Below are positions 16,214 to 25,627 of a DNA stretch of 64,000 nucleotides, piece after piece. The DNA is from Emticicia soli (GTDB lineage: Bacteria; Bacteroidota; Bacteroidia; Cytophagales; Spirosomataceae), in assembly GCF_037860775.1 (NCBI RefSeq), contig NZ_JBBEWC010000019.1, positions 1 through 64,000 of the forward strand. The letters run 5' to 3'. Position 1 is the first letter of the stretch. Every line of letters begins with the position of its first letter. Position numbers and translations under genes: made by a program. The notes under the pieces are model-generated. The model was given only the letters and a program-made list of their open reading frames with translations, was not told where the DNA came from and did not search any database.

Positions 16214-19096
16214 ATGAAAGCCTTGAAGTTTACTTTTTTTTCGTTTTTTTTAACTTTGTTAGCCATCATACAGGCACAAGCTACCCATTTACGAGCAGGA
16301 GAAATAACCGCTAAAAGAATTTCAGATATAACACCCACTTATCGCATTACCTTAACTACTTATACCGACCAGATAAATGGTGTGCAGGCAAATGAAGGCG
16401 CAAATTCTGTAAAGTTCTGGTTTGGTGTAACCGGCGTACCACTTTATGATGTAAAACGTACAAAGAAGTTTCTGATAAACGCAGGAACCATGTGTAACGT
16501 ATATGACACTACTTTCACTTTTCCGGCACAGGGGCGCTATACCATTACTTGCGGTATCTCAAACCGAAATGCTAATACTGTTAATTTGCAAGGCCCAACC
16601 GACCAGATAAGTTTCTTTGTAGAAACCACTATTCTGGTAAATGGTTCGTTGGGTATGAACAATACCCCTGTGTTGTTGAATATCCCTGTTGATACGGCTG
16701 GCGTAGGGAAAAGATATATTCATAACCCTGGTGCTTTTGACGCTGACGGCGATAGTCTATCGTATCGTTTAACTGCTCCTAAAAGAGATTTTGGTGATGG
16801 GACGGGTAAAGGAGGTTTTGCGGCAGGTTATATAGACCCTGCCAACATTGGCGATAATAGATTGGCAGAAGATGGAAGCCCATCGTCGTTCAGAATAGAT
16901 GCCATTACGGGCGATTTGATATGGGATGCCCCCGGGCGTCTGCCCGTCAATCAGTACCAGGTCAATGTGGCATTCATAGTTGAGGAGTGGCGAAAGGGGG
17001 AAAATGGTAGTTATACGAAGATAGGGGAGATAACCCGGGATATGCAGATTATAGTAGTAGAAACGCCCAATAAGCGGCCGATACTGTCTGTTCCTGCGCC
17101 AATATGTGTAGAAGCCGGACAGAAAATAGATTTTAAAGTAAGAGCCATAGACCCCGATAATAATAGAGTAAAAATAACTACCAATAGCGGAGTTTATAAT
17201 GTAACGCCAGAGGGGACAAACATAGAATACGTAGCGCCGAATCCTGCGCAGTTTGCTCCTTTAAACGCAATTCAGAGTAGCCCAGCCGAGGGGACATTTA
17301 CTTGGGAAACAAATTGTAAGCACGTCAGGGAGCAACCCTATGATGTCTTGTTTAAGGTGGAAGACTACCCCGGTCGAACCTCTGTTCAGTTGACAGACAT
17401 CAAAACTGTCAGGATTCGGGTTATTCCTCCACGACCAATCGGCTTAAATGCCCGTAATACCGAACGAGGTGTAGAGCTTCGCTGGCAACAATACCCGAAT
17501 TGTAATATCCCTGACGACAAAGCTACGATTGTGGTTTATCGCAAAGAGGGTTGCTCGAATTTCATTCCTGCGCAATGTCAGGTGGGTTTACCGGCAGCAT
17601 TGGGTTTTGTAGAAGTAGCCAGAGTATCGGTTAAAGATACTTTCTACTTAGATACTCAAGCACAAAACGGCGTTATCTATAGTTACAGCATCGTAGCTCT
17701 TTTATCTACTTCTGATTTTGTCTCAATTCCGAGTGTGCCTTCAAATGAAGCGTGTATCGGTAGCGAGATCCCACAAAGAGCACCTGTAATTACCAATGTG
17801 AGTGTAGACAAAACCGATGCGGCTACGGGTGAGATAACAGTAAAATGGAGCAGACCATTAGGTTTTGATGCCAATGAAACCAAAGGGCCATATTCATATA
17901 AATTATACCGCACCACCGGTATTAGCGGCGGCATATTTCAGTTAGTGGCAACCATACCAACTAATGTGCTAGCAACGGCAGCCGACACGGTATTTGTAGA
18001 TAAAGGCTTGAATACCGTAACCAATGGCTATACCTACAAAGTAGCCTTTCTTTATGAAGGAGAAAAAGTATTAGCCGAAAGCCAGGTAGCGAGCAGTGTA
18101 CGTTTGACAGTGAGTTCAGATGCGCAACGTGTGCGTTTAAGCTGGCAAGCCAATGTACCCTGGAGCAATGATAATCGTAGACATTTAATTTATAGACAGA
18201 GCAAGACAAACCCGAGTGTGTATCATATCATAGCCGAGGTAGGGGTAGAAGCAGTAAACACTTACAGCTACATAGACGATGGCATAGACCGCTATGAAGC
18301 CGATGGGGTGAATACAATAGATATGAAAGTAGACACCAGTTATTGTTACAAAGTAGAAACAGTAGGTGCGTATATCCGCTTACCACAATTTGGTTTGTTG
18401 CGCAATTTCTCACAGGTGATGTGTGGAACACCGATAGACAACACCCCACCATGTCCACCGACTTTAACGATAAATGAGCTGGATTGTGAGAACCTGGACA
18501 AGGAGTTGATGTGTCAGACAAGCTCAGTGAGTAATGTATTGAGTTGGAGTACTCCTGTGAGTTCGGCAGGGATAGTTTGTAGGAATGACATCATCAGGTA
18601 CAATATTTATTATTCCCGCTACAAAGATGAGACACCGAAGATACTGGCAGCCGTAGACCGACCGACACCACCAGACACAAGATTCACCCATACCAAATCA
18701 ATAGAAGAAGGTTTTGCGGGATGTTATTACATCACGGCAGTGAATAGTCTGAACATAGAGAGTGGGGCAAGTGCCATAATCTGCAAGGACAATTGTGCGA
18801 CGGTAGAGATGCCAAATGTATTCACACCGAATGGAGATGGGAAGAATGACACCTTTAGTCCGATGCGTTGTTCGGCCTTCATCAAGCAGATAGATATAGA
18901 GGTATACAACCGTTATGGCTTGAAGGTGTATGAGAGTGGGGGAAGTAATATATTGAGTTGGGATGGTAAGAATGCGAGTGGTGCTGATTTACCGACGGGA
19001 ACGTATTATTATGTATCACGGGTAACGATACATCGTTTGGACAAGAATGATGAAACCCCGACAACCATCAAAGGTTGGGTTGAATTGATAAGATAA
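16214..19096 (+). CDS. Type IX-secreted multidomain surface protein (copy 1 of tandem pair)
   Basis: Large secreted protein of 960 residues from the ATG at 16214. It has a signal peptide (about 1-20), an N-terminal domain starting THLRAGEITAKRISD, a cadherin/Ig-like middle (GAFDADGDSLSYRL near 175, then AIDPDNNRVKI), about four fibronectin-III-like domains (for example RPIGLNARNTERGVELRW, EITVKWSRPLGF, QRVRLSWQANVPW), and a gliding-motility-associated C-terminal (CHU_C, type B) domain from about 865: MPNVFTPNGDGKNDTF to GWVELIR at the end. That domain targets proteins for the type IX system. A second copy of exactly equal length lies 4059 bp downstream. The ligand is unknown; adhesion is inferred. 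Confidence 0.9.
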   Translation: MKALKFTFFSFFLTLLAIIQAQATHLRAGEITAKRISDITPTYRITLTTYTDQINGVQANEGANSVKFWFGVTGVPLYDVKRTKKFLINAGTMCNVYDTTFTFPAQGRYTITCGISNRNANTVNLQGPTDQISFFVETTILVNGSLGMNNTPVLLNIPVDTAGVGKRYIHNPGAFDADGDSLSYRLTAPKRDFGDGTGKGGFAAGYIDPANIGDNRLAEDGSPSSFRIDAITGDLIWDAPGRLPVNQYQVNVAFIVEEWRKGENGSYTKIGEITRDMQIIVVETPNKRPILSVPAPICVEAGQKIDFKVRAIDPDNNRVKITTNSGVYNVTPEGTNIEYVAPNPAQFAPLNAIQSSPAEGTFTWETNCKHVREQPYDVLFKVEDYPGRTSVQLTDIKTVRIRVIPPRPIGLNARNTERGVELRWQQYPNCNIPDDKATIVVYRKEGCSNFIPAQCQVGLPAALGFVEVARVSVKDTFYLDTQAQNGVIYSYSIVALLSTSDFVSIPSVPSNEACIGSEIPQRAPVITNVSVDKTDAATGEITVKWSRPLGFDANETKGPYSYKLYRTTGISGGIFQLVATIPTNVLATAADTVFVDKGLNTVTNGYTYKVAFLYEGEKVLAESQVASSVRLTVSSDAQRVRLSWQANVPWSNDNRRHLIYRQSKTNPSVYHIIAEVGVEAVNTYSYIDDGIDRYEADGVNTIDMKVDTSYCYKVETVGAYIRLPQFGLLRNFSQVMCGTPIDNTPPCPPTLTINELDCENLDKELMCQTSSVSNVLSWSTPVSSAGIVCRNDIIRYNIYYSRYKDETPKILAAVDRPTPPDTRFTHTKSIEEGFAGCYYITAVNSLNIESGASAIICKDNCATVEMPNVFTPNGDGKNDTFSPMRCSAFIKQIDIEVYNRYGLKVYESGGSNILSWDGKNASGADLPTGTYYYVSRVTIHRLDKNDETPTTIKGWVELIR

Positions 19097-19203
19097 TATG
19101 CAAATTATGCTTATATTTGCTTTATAAACTATGTATTTGCTCATAATCTTGGTTTCCAAAGAATAATTTGAACAAATAGGAAGTTAGATGATAGTATTTA
19201 CCT

Positions 19204-20127
19204 ATGAATATTTTACGGGCCATATCAGTTACAAGTAGCCAGATTTTAACTTTTGTCAGAGAACAATTAACTGCCTTGAACGAAGCCTTCCGGCTTCCGA
19301 TGGCAACCTCTATCCGTTCGCTCAGAGGTCTGCTTATTTCCCTTTTAGTTGGGTTATTTGTGTCTATTATAGCGGTAGGCATGCAGCCTTTTGGCCTTGA
19401 TTTGTTCGACCATGAACAAAAAACCGAACTACTACTTGGCTTTGGTATGATGGCAACACTTGCCATGCTGATTGTTAAGTTTGTATTACCTACTATTTTC
19501 CCGAGGTTTTATAACAAATCAGAGTGGACAATAGCTCGGCAATCGCTGCATTTTCTGGTTATGGTTTTGCTCATGACTTCTATGTTTGTGGCCTATGGTA
19601 ACCTGTTTGATATTGTGGCGTTTAAAATCAGCGATATTCTGAAAGTTTTAGCTTTAAGCATCATTCCTGTTATTGTTACTACTTTTATTCAGCAAAGAGT
19701 ATTTCATAAAAAGTTTGTGTATTGTGCCGAAAATATCAATAATGCATTGCAAAAGTTGGTTTCTTCAGGCTCAAACCAAACACTATCTGTTCTGGTATTG
19801 GGCGAGAAAGGTAAAACCTTAAGTATTTTACCCAACCAATTTATTTTTGCTGAACTAGCTAAAGAATCAATAGATATATACTGGCAGAATTTTTTAGGTG
19901 TTGAAAAAACGACAATTCAGGCCAGCGTTGAGAAAGAGTTGGAAGCCTACCCACAATTCATTTATATTGATAAAAATATTATTGTAAATATACTTGGTAT
20001 TCAGAGAGTAGAAGCAAACGCAAGAGGGTATCAGGTAAAAATAGCCCGTACTCCCAGGCTAATTGCTGTGCCTTGGAGGTACCATCGGAATCTTGAAAAA
20101 ATCGTGCAATTAAGCAAGTCTATCTGA
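19204..20127 (+). CDS. Membrane-anchored LytTR-family transcriptional regulator
   Basis: 307-residue DNA-binding protein. The N-terminal 190 residues hold about four TM helices (near 42-62, 80-102, 118-140 and 148-165), and the C-terminal region (about 195-307) fits a LytTR domain: ALQKLVSSGS..LSVLVLGEKGKTLSI, then FIYIDKNIIVNILGIQRVEANARGYQV and PWRYHRNLEKI. No receiver domain is present, so it is the membrane-tethered LytTR type. It lies between two near-identical type IX-secreted proteins and may regulate them; this is inference from position only. Confidence 0.8.
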   Translation: MNILRAISVTSSQILTFVREQLTALNEAFRLPMATSIRSLRGLLISLLVGLFVSIIAVGMQPFGLDLFDHEQKTELLLGFGMMATLAMLIVKFVLPTIFPRFYNKSEWTIARQSLHFLVMVLLMTSMFVAYGNLFDIVAFKISDILKVLALSIIPVIVTTFIQQRVFHKKFVYCAENINNALQKLVSSGSNQTLSVLVLGEKGKTLSILPNQFIFAELAKESIDIYWQNFLGVEKTTIQASVEKELEAYPQFIYIDKNIIVNILGIQRVEANARGYQVKIARTPRLIAVPWRYHRNLEKIVQLSKSI

Positions 20128-20272
20128 CCTACGTAGTAGCACTTTAATATAAGAGATTGACAAAATCTATAATCTTTAGAAAATTGTCGTATTTTTCTTC
20201 AAAATTCTGTCATCAATATACACAGCATAATAGAATTAGTTCGTTCTTTGTTAAAGAACCAAATTGTCACCT

Positions 20273-23155
20273 ATGCAACTGTTAAGATTTACTTTATTCT
20301 TTTTCCTTATTAGTTTGTTAGTCTTGCCTAGGGCTTCGGCATCGCACTTACGGGCAGGGGAGATAACTGCTAAAAGAATTTCAGATAGAACACCCACCTA
20401 TCGGATTACACTAACTACCTATACCGACCAGATAAATGGTATACAAGCCAATGAGGCTGCTAATACTGCCCAGTTTTCATTTGGTGTAACCGGCGTACCA
20501 CTTTATGATGTAAAACGTACAAAGAAGTTTCTGATAAACGCAGGAACGATGTGTAACGTATATGACACTACTTTTACTTTTCCGGGACAGGGGCGTTTTA
20601 CTATCTCTTGTGCAATCATTAACCGGAATGCCAATACTGTTAACCTACAAGCACCAACCGACCAGATAAGTTTCTTTGTAGAAACCACTATTCTTGTAAA
20701 TGGTTCGTTGGGCATGAACAATACCCCCGTCTTGTTGAATATCCCTGTTGATACGGCTGGCGTAGGAAAAAGATATATTCATAACCCTGGCGCTTTTGAT
20801 GCTGACGGCGATAGTCTATCGTATCGTTTAACTGCTCCTAAGAGAGGTGCTACTGACGGTTCAAGTGGTGGTGTTTTTGTTGCAGGTTACATAGACCCTG
20901 CCAACATTGGCGATAATAGACTGGCAGAAGACGGAAGCCCATCGTCGTTCAGAATAGATGCCATTACAGGTGATTTAATATGGGATGCTCCCGGGCGTCT
21001 GCCCGTCAATCAGTACCAGGTCAATGTGGCATTCATAGTTGAGGAGTGGCGAAAGGGGGAAAATGGTAGTTATACGAAGATAGGGGAGATAACCCGGGAT
21101 ATGCAGATTATAGTAGTAGAAACGCCCAATAAGCGGCCGATACTATCTGTTCCTGCGCCAATATGCGTAGAGGCCGGACAAAAAATAGATTTTAAAATAA
21201 GGGCCATAGACCCTGATAATAATAGAGTAAAAATAACTACCAATAGCGGTGTTTATAATATAACGCCAGAGGGGACAAATATGGAATACGTAGCCCCGAA
21301 CCCTGCGCAGTTTACTCCTTTAAACGCAATTCAGAGCAGCCCAGCCGAGGGGACATTTACGTGGGAGACCAATTGCAAGCACGTCAGGGAGCAACCCTAT
21401 GATGTCTTGTTTAAGGTGGAGGACTACCCCGGTCGAACCTCCGTTCAGTTGACAGACATCAAAACTGTCAGGATTCGAGTCATTCCTCCCCGACCAATCG
21501 GCTTAAATGCCCGTAATACTGAACGAGGAGTAGAACTCCGCTGGCAACAATACCCGAATTGTAACATTCCTGACGACAAAGCCACGATAGTAATTTACAG
21601 AAAAGAGGGTTGCTCAAACTTCATACCTGCCCAATGTCAGGTTGGCCTTCCGGCAGCATTAGGTTTTGTAGAGGTAGCCAGAGTATCAGTAAAAGATACT
21701 TTCTACTTAGATACCAAAGCCCAGAACGGAGTTATCTATAGTTACAGCATCGTAGCACTTTTATCGACTTCCGATTTTGTATCTATTCCAAGTGTGCCTT
21801 CAAATGAAGCTTGTATTGGTAGTGAGATTCCACAAAGAGCCCCTGTAATTACCAATGTGAGTGTAGACAAAACCGATGCGGCTACGGGCGAGATAACAGT
21901 AAAATGGAGCAGACCATTAGGTTTTGATGCCAATGAAACCAAAGGCCCTTATTCGTATAAATTATACCGCACCACCGGTATCAGCGGCGGTATATTTCAG
22001 TTAGTAGCCACTATTCCAAGCACTATGCTGGCAACAGCAGCCGACACGGTATTTGTAGATAAAGGCTTGAATACCGTAACCAATGGCTATACCTACAAAG
22101 TAGCCTTTCTTTATGAAGGAGAAAAAGTATTAGCCGAAAGTCAGGTAGCGAGTAGTGTCCGTTTGACAGTGAGTTCAGATGCGCAGCGTGTGCGTTTAAG
22201 CTGGCAAGCGAATGTACCCTGGAGCAATGATAATCGCAGACATTTGATTTATCGTCAGAGCAAGACAAACCCGAGTGTGTTTCATATCATAGCCGAGGTA
22301 GGGGTAGAAGCAGTAAACACTTACAGCTACATAGATGATGGCATAGACCGCTACGAAGCCGATGGTGTAAATACAATAGAAATGAAAGTAGACACCAGTT
22401 ATTGCTACAAGGTAGAAACCGTAGGGGCATATATTCGTCTACCACAGTTTGGGTTGTTACGCAACTTCTCACAGGTGATGTGTGGGACACCGATAGACAA
22501 CACCCCACCCTGCCCACCGACTTTGACGGTGAATGATTTGGATTGTGAGAACCTGGACAAGGAGTTGATGTGTCAGACAAGCTCAGTGAGTAATGTATTG
22601 AGTTGGAGCACTCCTGTGAGTTCTGGAGGGATAGTGTGTAGGAATGATATAATCAGGTACAATATTTATTATTCCCGCTACAAAGATGAGACACCGAAGA
22701 TATTGGCAGCCGTAGACCGGCCAACGCCACCTGATACAAGATTTACCCATACCAAATCAATAGAAGAAGGATTTGCAGGGTGTTATTACATTACGGCAGT
22801 GAATAGTCTGAACATAGAGAGTGGAGCAAGTGCCATAATCTGCAAGGACAATTGTGCGACGGTAGATATGCCAAATGTATTCACACCGAATGGAGATGGG
22901 AAGAATGACACCTTTAGTCCGATGCGTTGTTCGGCCTTTATCAAACAGATAGAGATTGAGATATACAACCGTTATGGCTTGAAGGTATATGAGAGTGGTG
23001 GGAGTAATATTTTGAGTTGGGATGGGAAGAATGCCAATGGTGCTGATTTACCGACGGGAACGTATTACTATGTATCACGGGTAACGATACATCGTTTGGA
23101 CAAGAATGATGAAACCCCGACAACTATCAAAGGTTGGGTTGAATTGATAAGATAA
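20273..23155 (+). CDS. Type IX-secreted multidomain surface protein (copy 2 of tandem pair)
   Basis: 960 residues from the ATG at 20273 (a TTG three codons upstream is unlikely), exactly the length of the copy at 16214-19096, with the same domains and C-terminal CHU_C signal (IKGWVELIR). Differences are concentrated in the signal peptide (LVLPRASASHLRAGEI against IIQAQATHLRAGEI), around residues 66-76 (NEAANTAQFSFG against NEGANSVKFWFG) and in the patch KRGATDGSSGGVFVAGY against KRDFGDGTGKGGFAAGY. Much of the rest is identical even at synonymous sites. Upstream sequences differ, so the two may be separately controlled. Ends before a terminator at 23208. Confidence 0.9.
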   Translation: MQLLRFTLFFFLISLLVLPRASASHLRAGEITAKRISDRTPTYRITLTTYTDQINGIQANEAANTAQFSFGVTGVPLYDVKRTKKFLINAGTMCNVYDTTFTFPGQGRFTISCAIINRNANTVNLQAPTDQISFFVETTILVNGSLGMNNTPVLLNIPVDTAGVGKRYIHNPGAFDADGDSLSYRLTAPKRGATDGSSGGVFVAGYIDPANIGDNRLAEDGSPSSFRIDAITGDLIWDAPGRLPVNQYQVNVAFIVEEWRKGENGSYTKIGEITRDMQIIVVETPNKRPILSVPAPICVEAGQKIDFKIRAIDPDNNRVKITTNSGVYNITPEGTNMEYVAPNPAQFTPLNAIQSSPAEGTFTWETNCKHVREQPYDVLFKVEDYPGRTSVQLTDIKTVRIRVIPPRPIGLNARNTERGVELRWQQYPNCNIPDDKATIVIYRKEGCSNFIPAQCQVGLPAALGFVEVARVSVKDTFYLDTKAQNGVIYSYSIVALLSTSDFVSIPSVPSNEACIGSEIPQRAPVITNVSVDKTDAATGEITVKWSRPLGFDANETKGPYSYKLYRTTGISGGIFQLVATIPSTMLATAADTVFVDKGLNTVTNGYTYKVAFLYEGEKVLAESQVASSVRLTVSSDAQRVRLSWQANVPWSNDNRRHLIYRQSKTNPSVFHIIAEVGVEAVNTYSYIDDGIDRYEADGVNTIEMKVDTSYCYKVETVGAYIRLPQFGLLRNFSQVMCGTPIDNTPPCPPTLTVNDLDCENLDKELMCQTSSVSNVLSWSTPVSSGGIVCRNDIIRYNIYYSRYKDETPKILAAVDRPTPPDTRFTHTKSIEEGFAGCYYITAVNSLNIESGASAIICKDNCATVDMPNVFTPNGDGKNDTFSPMRCSAFIKQIEIEIYNRYGLKVYESGGSNILSWDGKNANGADLPTGTYYYVSRVTIHRLDKNDETPTTIKGWVELIR

Positions 23156-23207
23156 TACCAACAGCAAAGCACTGTTTAAAACGAAATAAATTTCATAAAT
23201 TTGTTTG

Positions 23208-23246
23208 AAGACTACTAACACTGTAAGAAGTTTAGTAGTCTTTTTT
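23208..23246 (+). terminator. Terminator after the second surface-protein gene
   Basis: AAGACTACTAA (23208-23218) and TTAGTAGTCTT (23232-23242) make a perfect 11-bp stem followed by a T-run. It lies 20 bp before the start of the next gene. Confidence 0.85.
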
Positions 23247-23265
23247 ATGTTTGGAAAGTAAAGCT

Positions 23266-24069
23266 ATGAAAACAGAACTGTATCCCATTTTGCCGGAACT
23301 TCAACCTTATATAAAGGTTATCTGCTCGATGGAAAGTGATGCATCTACCGATACTTCTTCTTTTAGGGTACTTCCTGATACTTGCGTAGAGTTATTTATC
23401 AATTTCAGTAATAATCAGGATTCTTTCACCACAGTTACAGGGCATAGAGTATTTGACCCTAGCCAAAGCTTTGTGATTTCTCGCATGAGCGATTTTATGG
23501 ATATACAGCTCACAAACACAACACGCTTTATTTCTATTTGTTTTTACCCGTCTACGGCCTATTTGTTCTTTCAGTTACCCATGAGTGAAGTAGTTAATAG
23601 TCTTACGAACCTGCATGATTTATGGAAAACAGAGGCAAAAGAAATGGAGGAAGATATTCAGAAAGTGCATACTAACGAGCAGAAAGTATTTGCAGCGCAA
23701 CAATACTTAATTGCGAAATTAAAAAGAAACAAGACCGATAAAACCATAAACTATTGTTTGCAGACAATAAAAACAGCTAATAGTGCTTTTTCAGTGGCCG
23801 AGCTTGCTAATAAAGTAGGCGTAAGCCAGAGGCAGTTAAGCCGCAAATTCAACCAGTGTTTAGGGCTTTCTACCAAAGAATTTATGGATGTTAATCGTTT
23901 CATTGATTCATTAGCACATCTGAAAAAACATCCTGCTATGAGCTTAACCGATATTGCTTATGCAAGTGGATACTACGACCAGGCCCATTTTATTCATGAT
24001 TACAAAACTTTCACAGGCCTTACACCGAGTGCTTTACTGAATGCAAGAAATATTATTTTGTGTGAATAA
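23266..24069 (+). CDS. AraC-family transcriptional regulator
   Basis: 267-residue regulator from the ATG at 23266. The N-terminal domain (YPILPELQPYIKVICSMES.., LPDTCVELFINFS) resembles the DUF6597-type sensor found in AraC proteins of Bacteroidota. The two helix-turn-helix units are at the C-terminus: VSQRQLSRKFNQCLGLSTKEF and SLTDIAYASGYYDQAHFIHDYKTFTGLTPS. The RibD-like reductase gene follows 96 bp downstream and may be its target; the inducer is unknown. Confidence 0.9.
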   Translation: MKTELYPILPELQPYIKVICSMESDASTDTSSFRVLPDTCVELFINFSNNQDSFTTVTGHRVFDPSQSFVISRMSDFMDIQLTNTTRFISICFYPSTAYLFFQLPMSEVVNSLTNLHDLWKTEAKEMEEDIQKVHTNEQKVFAAQQYLIAKLKRNKTDKTINYCLQTIKTANSAFSVAELANKVGVSQRQLSRKFNQCLGLSTKEFMDVNRFIDSLAHLKKHPAMSLTDIAYASGYYDQAHFIHDYKTFTGLTPSALLNARNIILCE

Positions 24070-24165
24070 ACTTATAGAGTTTCTATGTGTTTTATTTCGC
24101 ATCATGTCTGATTTTTACAATTTTCTTATGAGCGAATCCTCGATTTTTGCATAAAAAACGATTTT

Positions 24166-24684
24166 ATGAGAAAGGTAATTTTAGGTTTGGCTGTTAGCCT
24201 CGACAGTTTCATTGAAGGCCCCAATGGTGAGTACGACTGGTGTTTTACCGACCAGGACTATGGCCTTAATGAATTTTATAAGCAAATAGATGCCGTATTT
24301 GTTGGCCGAAAAAGTTATGAAATGTCGTTTGGTTTAGAAGATGGGGGCGGTTTTGAGTATCCGAAAATGAAAGAATATGTTTTCTCTAATTCAATGAAGG
24401 ATGCAAAAGAGGGAGTAACGATAATTTCGGGAGATATTAAGGCCGAGGTAGAAAAAATTAAGCAACAAGAAGGAAAAGACATCTGGCTTTTTGGTGGTGC
24501 AAGTCTTTCCACAACTTTAATGAATTTAGGCTTAATTGATGAAATCTGGTTATCTGTCCACCCCATTTTATTGGGAGAAGGTAAACCGCTCTTTCAAGAG
24601 TTAAAAGACCGTACGCATCTCAAACTGACAGAAACCAAAGTTTATGAAACAGGTTTGGTTTCTTTAAAGTACATTTTAGCCTAG
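24166..24684 (+). CDS. Dihydrofolate reductase-fold protein (RibD C-terminal family)
   Basis: 172-residue cytosolic protein of the RibD_C / dihydrofolate reductase-like family. It begins MRKVILGLAVSLDSFIEGPN with the catalytic-fold D-G/Y loop (YDWCFTDQDYG), a nucleotide-site GRKSYEM and LFGGASLSTTLMNLGLIDE, and the ending HPILLGEGKPLF. Members of this family are NADPH-dependent reductases of unclear substrate, unlike true FolA. The gene ends in a very strong terminator (24701-24753). Confidence 0.88.
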   Translation: MRKVILGLAVSLDSFIEGPNGEYDWCFTDQDYGLNEFYKQIDAVFVGRKSYEMSFGLEDGGGFEYPKMKEYVFSNSMKDAKEGVTIISGDIKAEVEKIKQQEGKDIWLFGGASLSTTLMNLGLIDEIWLSVHPILLGEGKPLFQELKDRTHLKLTETKVYETGLVSLKYILA

Positions 24685-24700
24685 TGCTGTACTAAATTAA

Positions 24701-24753
24701 GCAAATTAAAAAGCCGATAAGTATCTTTTGTATTTATCGGCTTTTTAATTTGC
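24701..24753 (+). terminator. Strong terminator with 20-bp perfect stem
   Basis: Arms 24701-24720 and 24734-24753 are perfectly complementary over 20 bp around a 13-nt loop, with the core AAAAAGCCGATAA / TTATCGGCTTTTT. A- and T-runs on both sides allow it to work in either direction. Confidence 0.9.
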
Positions 24754-24814
24754 TATTAGTATACTAAATCCATAGAAATATTGAATTGTTATTAGAGTTA
24801 AAATCAAAATGCCG

Positions 24815-24822
24815 TACTTTTG
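24815..24822 (+). promoter_or_regulatory. -7 element upstream of the HPP gene
   Basis: TACTTTTG matches the Bacteroidota -7 consensus and lies 27 bp before the start codon. I see no good -33 TTTG at the usual 20-bp distance. Confidence 0.45.
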
Positions 24823-24848
24823 TATTAAAATATGGTTTACAACAATAA

Positions 24849-25463
24849 ATGATAAAAAATAAAATTAAGCGAGGGCTTAGGGTGTCTCGCTATGTTATCT
24901 ATAAAGAGACCCTGGTTGATTTTAAAGAACATTTCTGGTCGTTTGTAGGAGCATTTGTAGGTATTGGTCTGATAGCCTTTTTTCAAAGCCAATTATTAAC
25001 TCGTTTTGAGAATATCTTCCTGATAGGTTCATTCGGTGCATCAAGTGTCTTGGTTTATGGAGCTATTCAAAGTCCGCTGGCTCAGCCTCGTAACCTTATT
25101 GGTGGCCATGTTATTTCAGCCTTTATCGGCGTGGCTATTTACAAACTGTTACCCGATATACTTTGGATTACAGCACCATTGGCTGTATCTCTATCAATAG
25201 TTATGATGCAGATTACTAAAACGCTGCATCCACCCGGAGGAGCGACCGCTCTGATTGCCGTAGTTGGTTCTGAAAAAATCAAAGCTTTGGGTTTCTTATA
25301 TATGCTTTCTCCTGTATTAATAGGCTCGCTTATTCTGTTGGTTGTTGCGCTTGTTTTTAACAATATGACTTCACACCGAAAATATCCGACAGACCAATAT
25401 TTTACTGATTCTCTAATAAAAAGCTTTAGAAGAACTCGTAAAAGAGCTAAACAGGCAGTCTGA
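24849..25463 (+). CDS. HPP-family membrane protein
   Basis: 204-residue integral membrane protein with four or five TM helices and the name-giving HPP motif in TLHPPGGATALIAVVG (about 124-139). Some plant and cyanobacterial HPP proteins transport nitrite across membranes (family knowledge); others are fused to CBS domains. The C-terminal tail is strongly basic (FRRTRKRAKQAV). It precedes the uncharacterised membrane-protein pair at 25628-28521 on the same strand with a gap of 164 bp, so co-transcription is possible but not shown. Confidence 0.88.
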   Translation: MIKNKIKRGLRVSRYVIYKETLVDFKEHFWSFVGAFVGIGLIAFFQSQLLTRFENIFLIGSFGASSVLVYGAIQSPLAQPRNLIGGHVISAFIGVAIYKLLPDILWITAPLAVSLSIVMMQITKTLHPPGGATALIAVVGSEKIKALGFLYMLSPVLIGSLILLVVALVFNNMTSHRKYPTDQYFTDSLIKSFRRTRKRAKQAV

Positions 25464-25627
25464 ATCTTCTGACTTTCCCTATTTTTTTTGTTCCATCAAT
25501 TAGTGAGAAATATATCTTGCTTTGCATGGTTTTATTTATCCTTTTCGCAAGCCTGTAATGATTTTTTTGCCTACCTTAGGGGTATTATTAATCGTGCTTG
25601 TCTATTGTATAAAAACTCACCTATTTA

